Below the pieces are notes generated by a model. It searched no databases and was not told where the DNA came from. It saw nothing but the letters and a program-made list of their open reading frames with translations. Of a DNA stretch of 64,000 nt, positions 63,563 through 64,000 are shown one piece after another (the stretch's first letter is position 1; each line of letters begins with the position of its first letter). Origin of the DNA: Dinoroseobacter sp049800835 (lineage in GTDB: Bacteria; Pseudomonadota; Alphaproteobacteria; Rhodobacterales; Rhodobacteraceae); NCBI RefSeq assembly GCF_049800835.1, contig NZ_JBNAFU010000001.1, forward strand, positions 1,178,001-1,242,000, read 5' to 3'. The translations under genes were made by a program, and so were the position numbers.

Positions 63563-63982
63563 TCACAATGTGATGTTCGGCACCACCTGAATTCGGCCGG
63601 TGCCATCAACGAGCGCCAGATCAATGCGCATATCCAGCAATTCCAATTCGGGATGTGCACCCTGAAAGCACTGCGCGGATGCCGCCAACCGTGCCAGTTG
63701 TGCCTGCGTTAGACTTTCCAGAGCACGGTCATGACTGATCCGCGCCTTGACCTCGACAAAAACCAGAAGATCCCCGCGCCGGAAGACAAGGTCGATCTCG
63801 CCGGGGCCGATCCGCACCCGCTCGCCCAACATGGTGCAGCCGCGTCGGAGATACGCCCGCGCGACCGCCTGTTCGGCGGACGCCCCGCTCAGGTAGGCGC
63901 GTTTGCCACGGGCACTGCGGCGCGCGGCTTCCGGGGTGAGCGGCGCGCACGGCACCGCGGTGTCAGGCAACTGCGTTTGCAT
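63563..63982 (-). CDS. yraN: YraN/UPF0102 family nuclease-like protein
   Basis: This 139-residue protein has the UPF0102 core: GASAEQAVARAYLRRGC, RIGPGEIDLVFRRGDLLVFVEVKAR (the PD-(D/E)xK-like EID and EVK motif) and the ending QVVPNITL. It resembles Holliday-junction resolvase or nuclease folds; its function is unproven. It probably belongs to an rsmI-yraN-gshB unit, with rsmI beyond the window end. Confidence 0.9.
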   Translation of the reverse strand: MQTQLPDTAVPCAPLTPEAARRSARGKRAYLSGASAEQAVARAYLRRGCTMLGERVRIGPGEIDLVFRRGDLLVFVEVKARISHDRALESLTQAQLARLAASAQCFQGAHPELELLDMRIDLALVDGTGRIQVVPNITL

Positions 63983-64000
63983 ATGCGATTGGTAGTTCGG

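Overview
The window reads as a gene-dense, GC-rich chromosome segment of a marine-type alphaproteobacterium, most likely Rhodobacteraceae/Roseobacter group. Gene content and order support this: a PQQ alcohol oxidation locus, gcvT-gcvH-gcvP-sdaA, puuD/uraH/puuE-uraD, cyanide-insensitive cydAB, urtABCDE, divergent hemC/hemE and a comM-gshB-yraN edge. So do a VPLPA-CTERM protein, a PpsR-type site between hemC and hemE and a CtrA-type site before comM. No phage, insertion sequence, CRISPR array or rRNA was seen. One tRNA was found (CAU anticodon, minus strand).

Region 1 (1-17.8 kb) is a PQQ/alcohol oxidation neighbourhood. It starts with an ABC system of the type tied to PQQ alcohol dehydrogenases: binding protein, YVTN beta-propeller, small secreted protein, ATPase and permease. 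This resembles the Pseudomonas putida PedA1A2BC system implicated in rare-earth uptake. Next come two secreted proteins, an orphan binding protein plus ATPase with no permease, a class I cytochrome c and a quinoprotein ethanol dehydrogenase. That enzyme has a D-x-D active-site pair, the hallmark of lanthanide-dependent members. After a HxlR/glutathione transferase pair and an agmatinase-family enzyme, a NarL-type response regulator, a FIST (NosP-like) protein and a PAS-PAS hybrid histidine kinase form a probable regulatory cassette.

Region 2 (17.8-28 kb) holds tesA divergent from a YbbA/YbbP-type ABC exporter with overlapping start codons, then the minus-strand glycine cleavage operon followed by L-serine deaminase. 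Region 3 (28-37.4 kb) holds galM and a purine-ureide cluster that can take urate to glyoxylate and urea (PuuD with a cytochrome c tail, UraH, a PuuE-UraD fusion, allantoicase, ureidoglycolate lyase). A divergent GAPDH and a bd-type quinol oxidase follow.

Region 4 (37.4-46.7 kb) is a nine-gene minus-strand catabolic operon: tripartite tricarboxylate transporter, rhamnonate-dehydratase-like enolase-superfamily enzyme, divergent DHDPS-family protein, GntR/FCD regulator, PdxA2-like and HIBADH-like dehydrogenases, and a ketoglutarate-semialdehyde dehydrogenase. A perfect inverted repeat lies in its promoter. Its substrate is unknown; a sugar acid is likely.

Region 5 (46.8-64 kb) contains a VPLPA-CTERM protein, gloB, rpoN, the tRNA, the urea ABC transporter urtABCDE (a natural partner of the urea-releasing ureide genes), a HAD dehalogenase / hydrolase / threonine-dehydratase-like run, hemC<>hemE, and comM, gshB and yraN. 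Convergent genes often overlap at their 3' ends, so the segment is strongly compacted.
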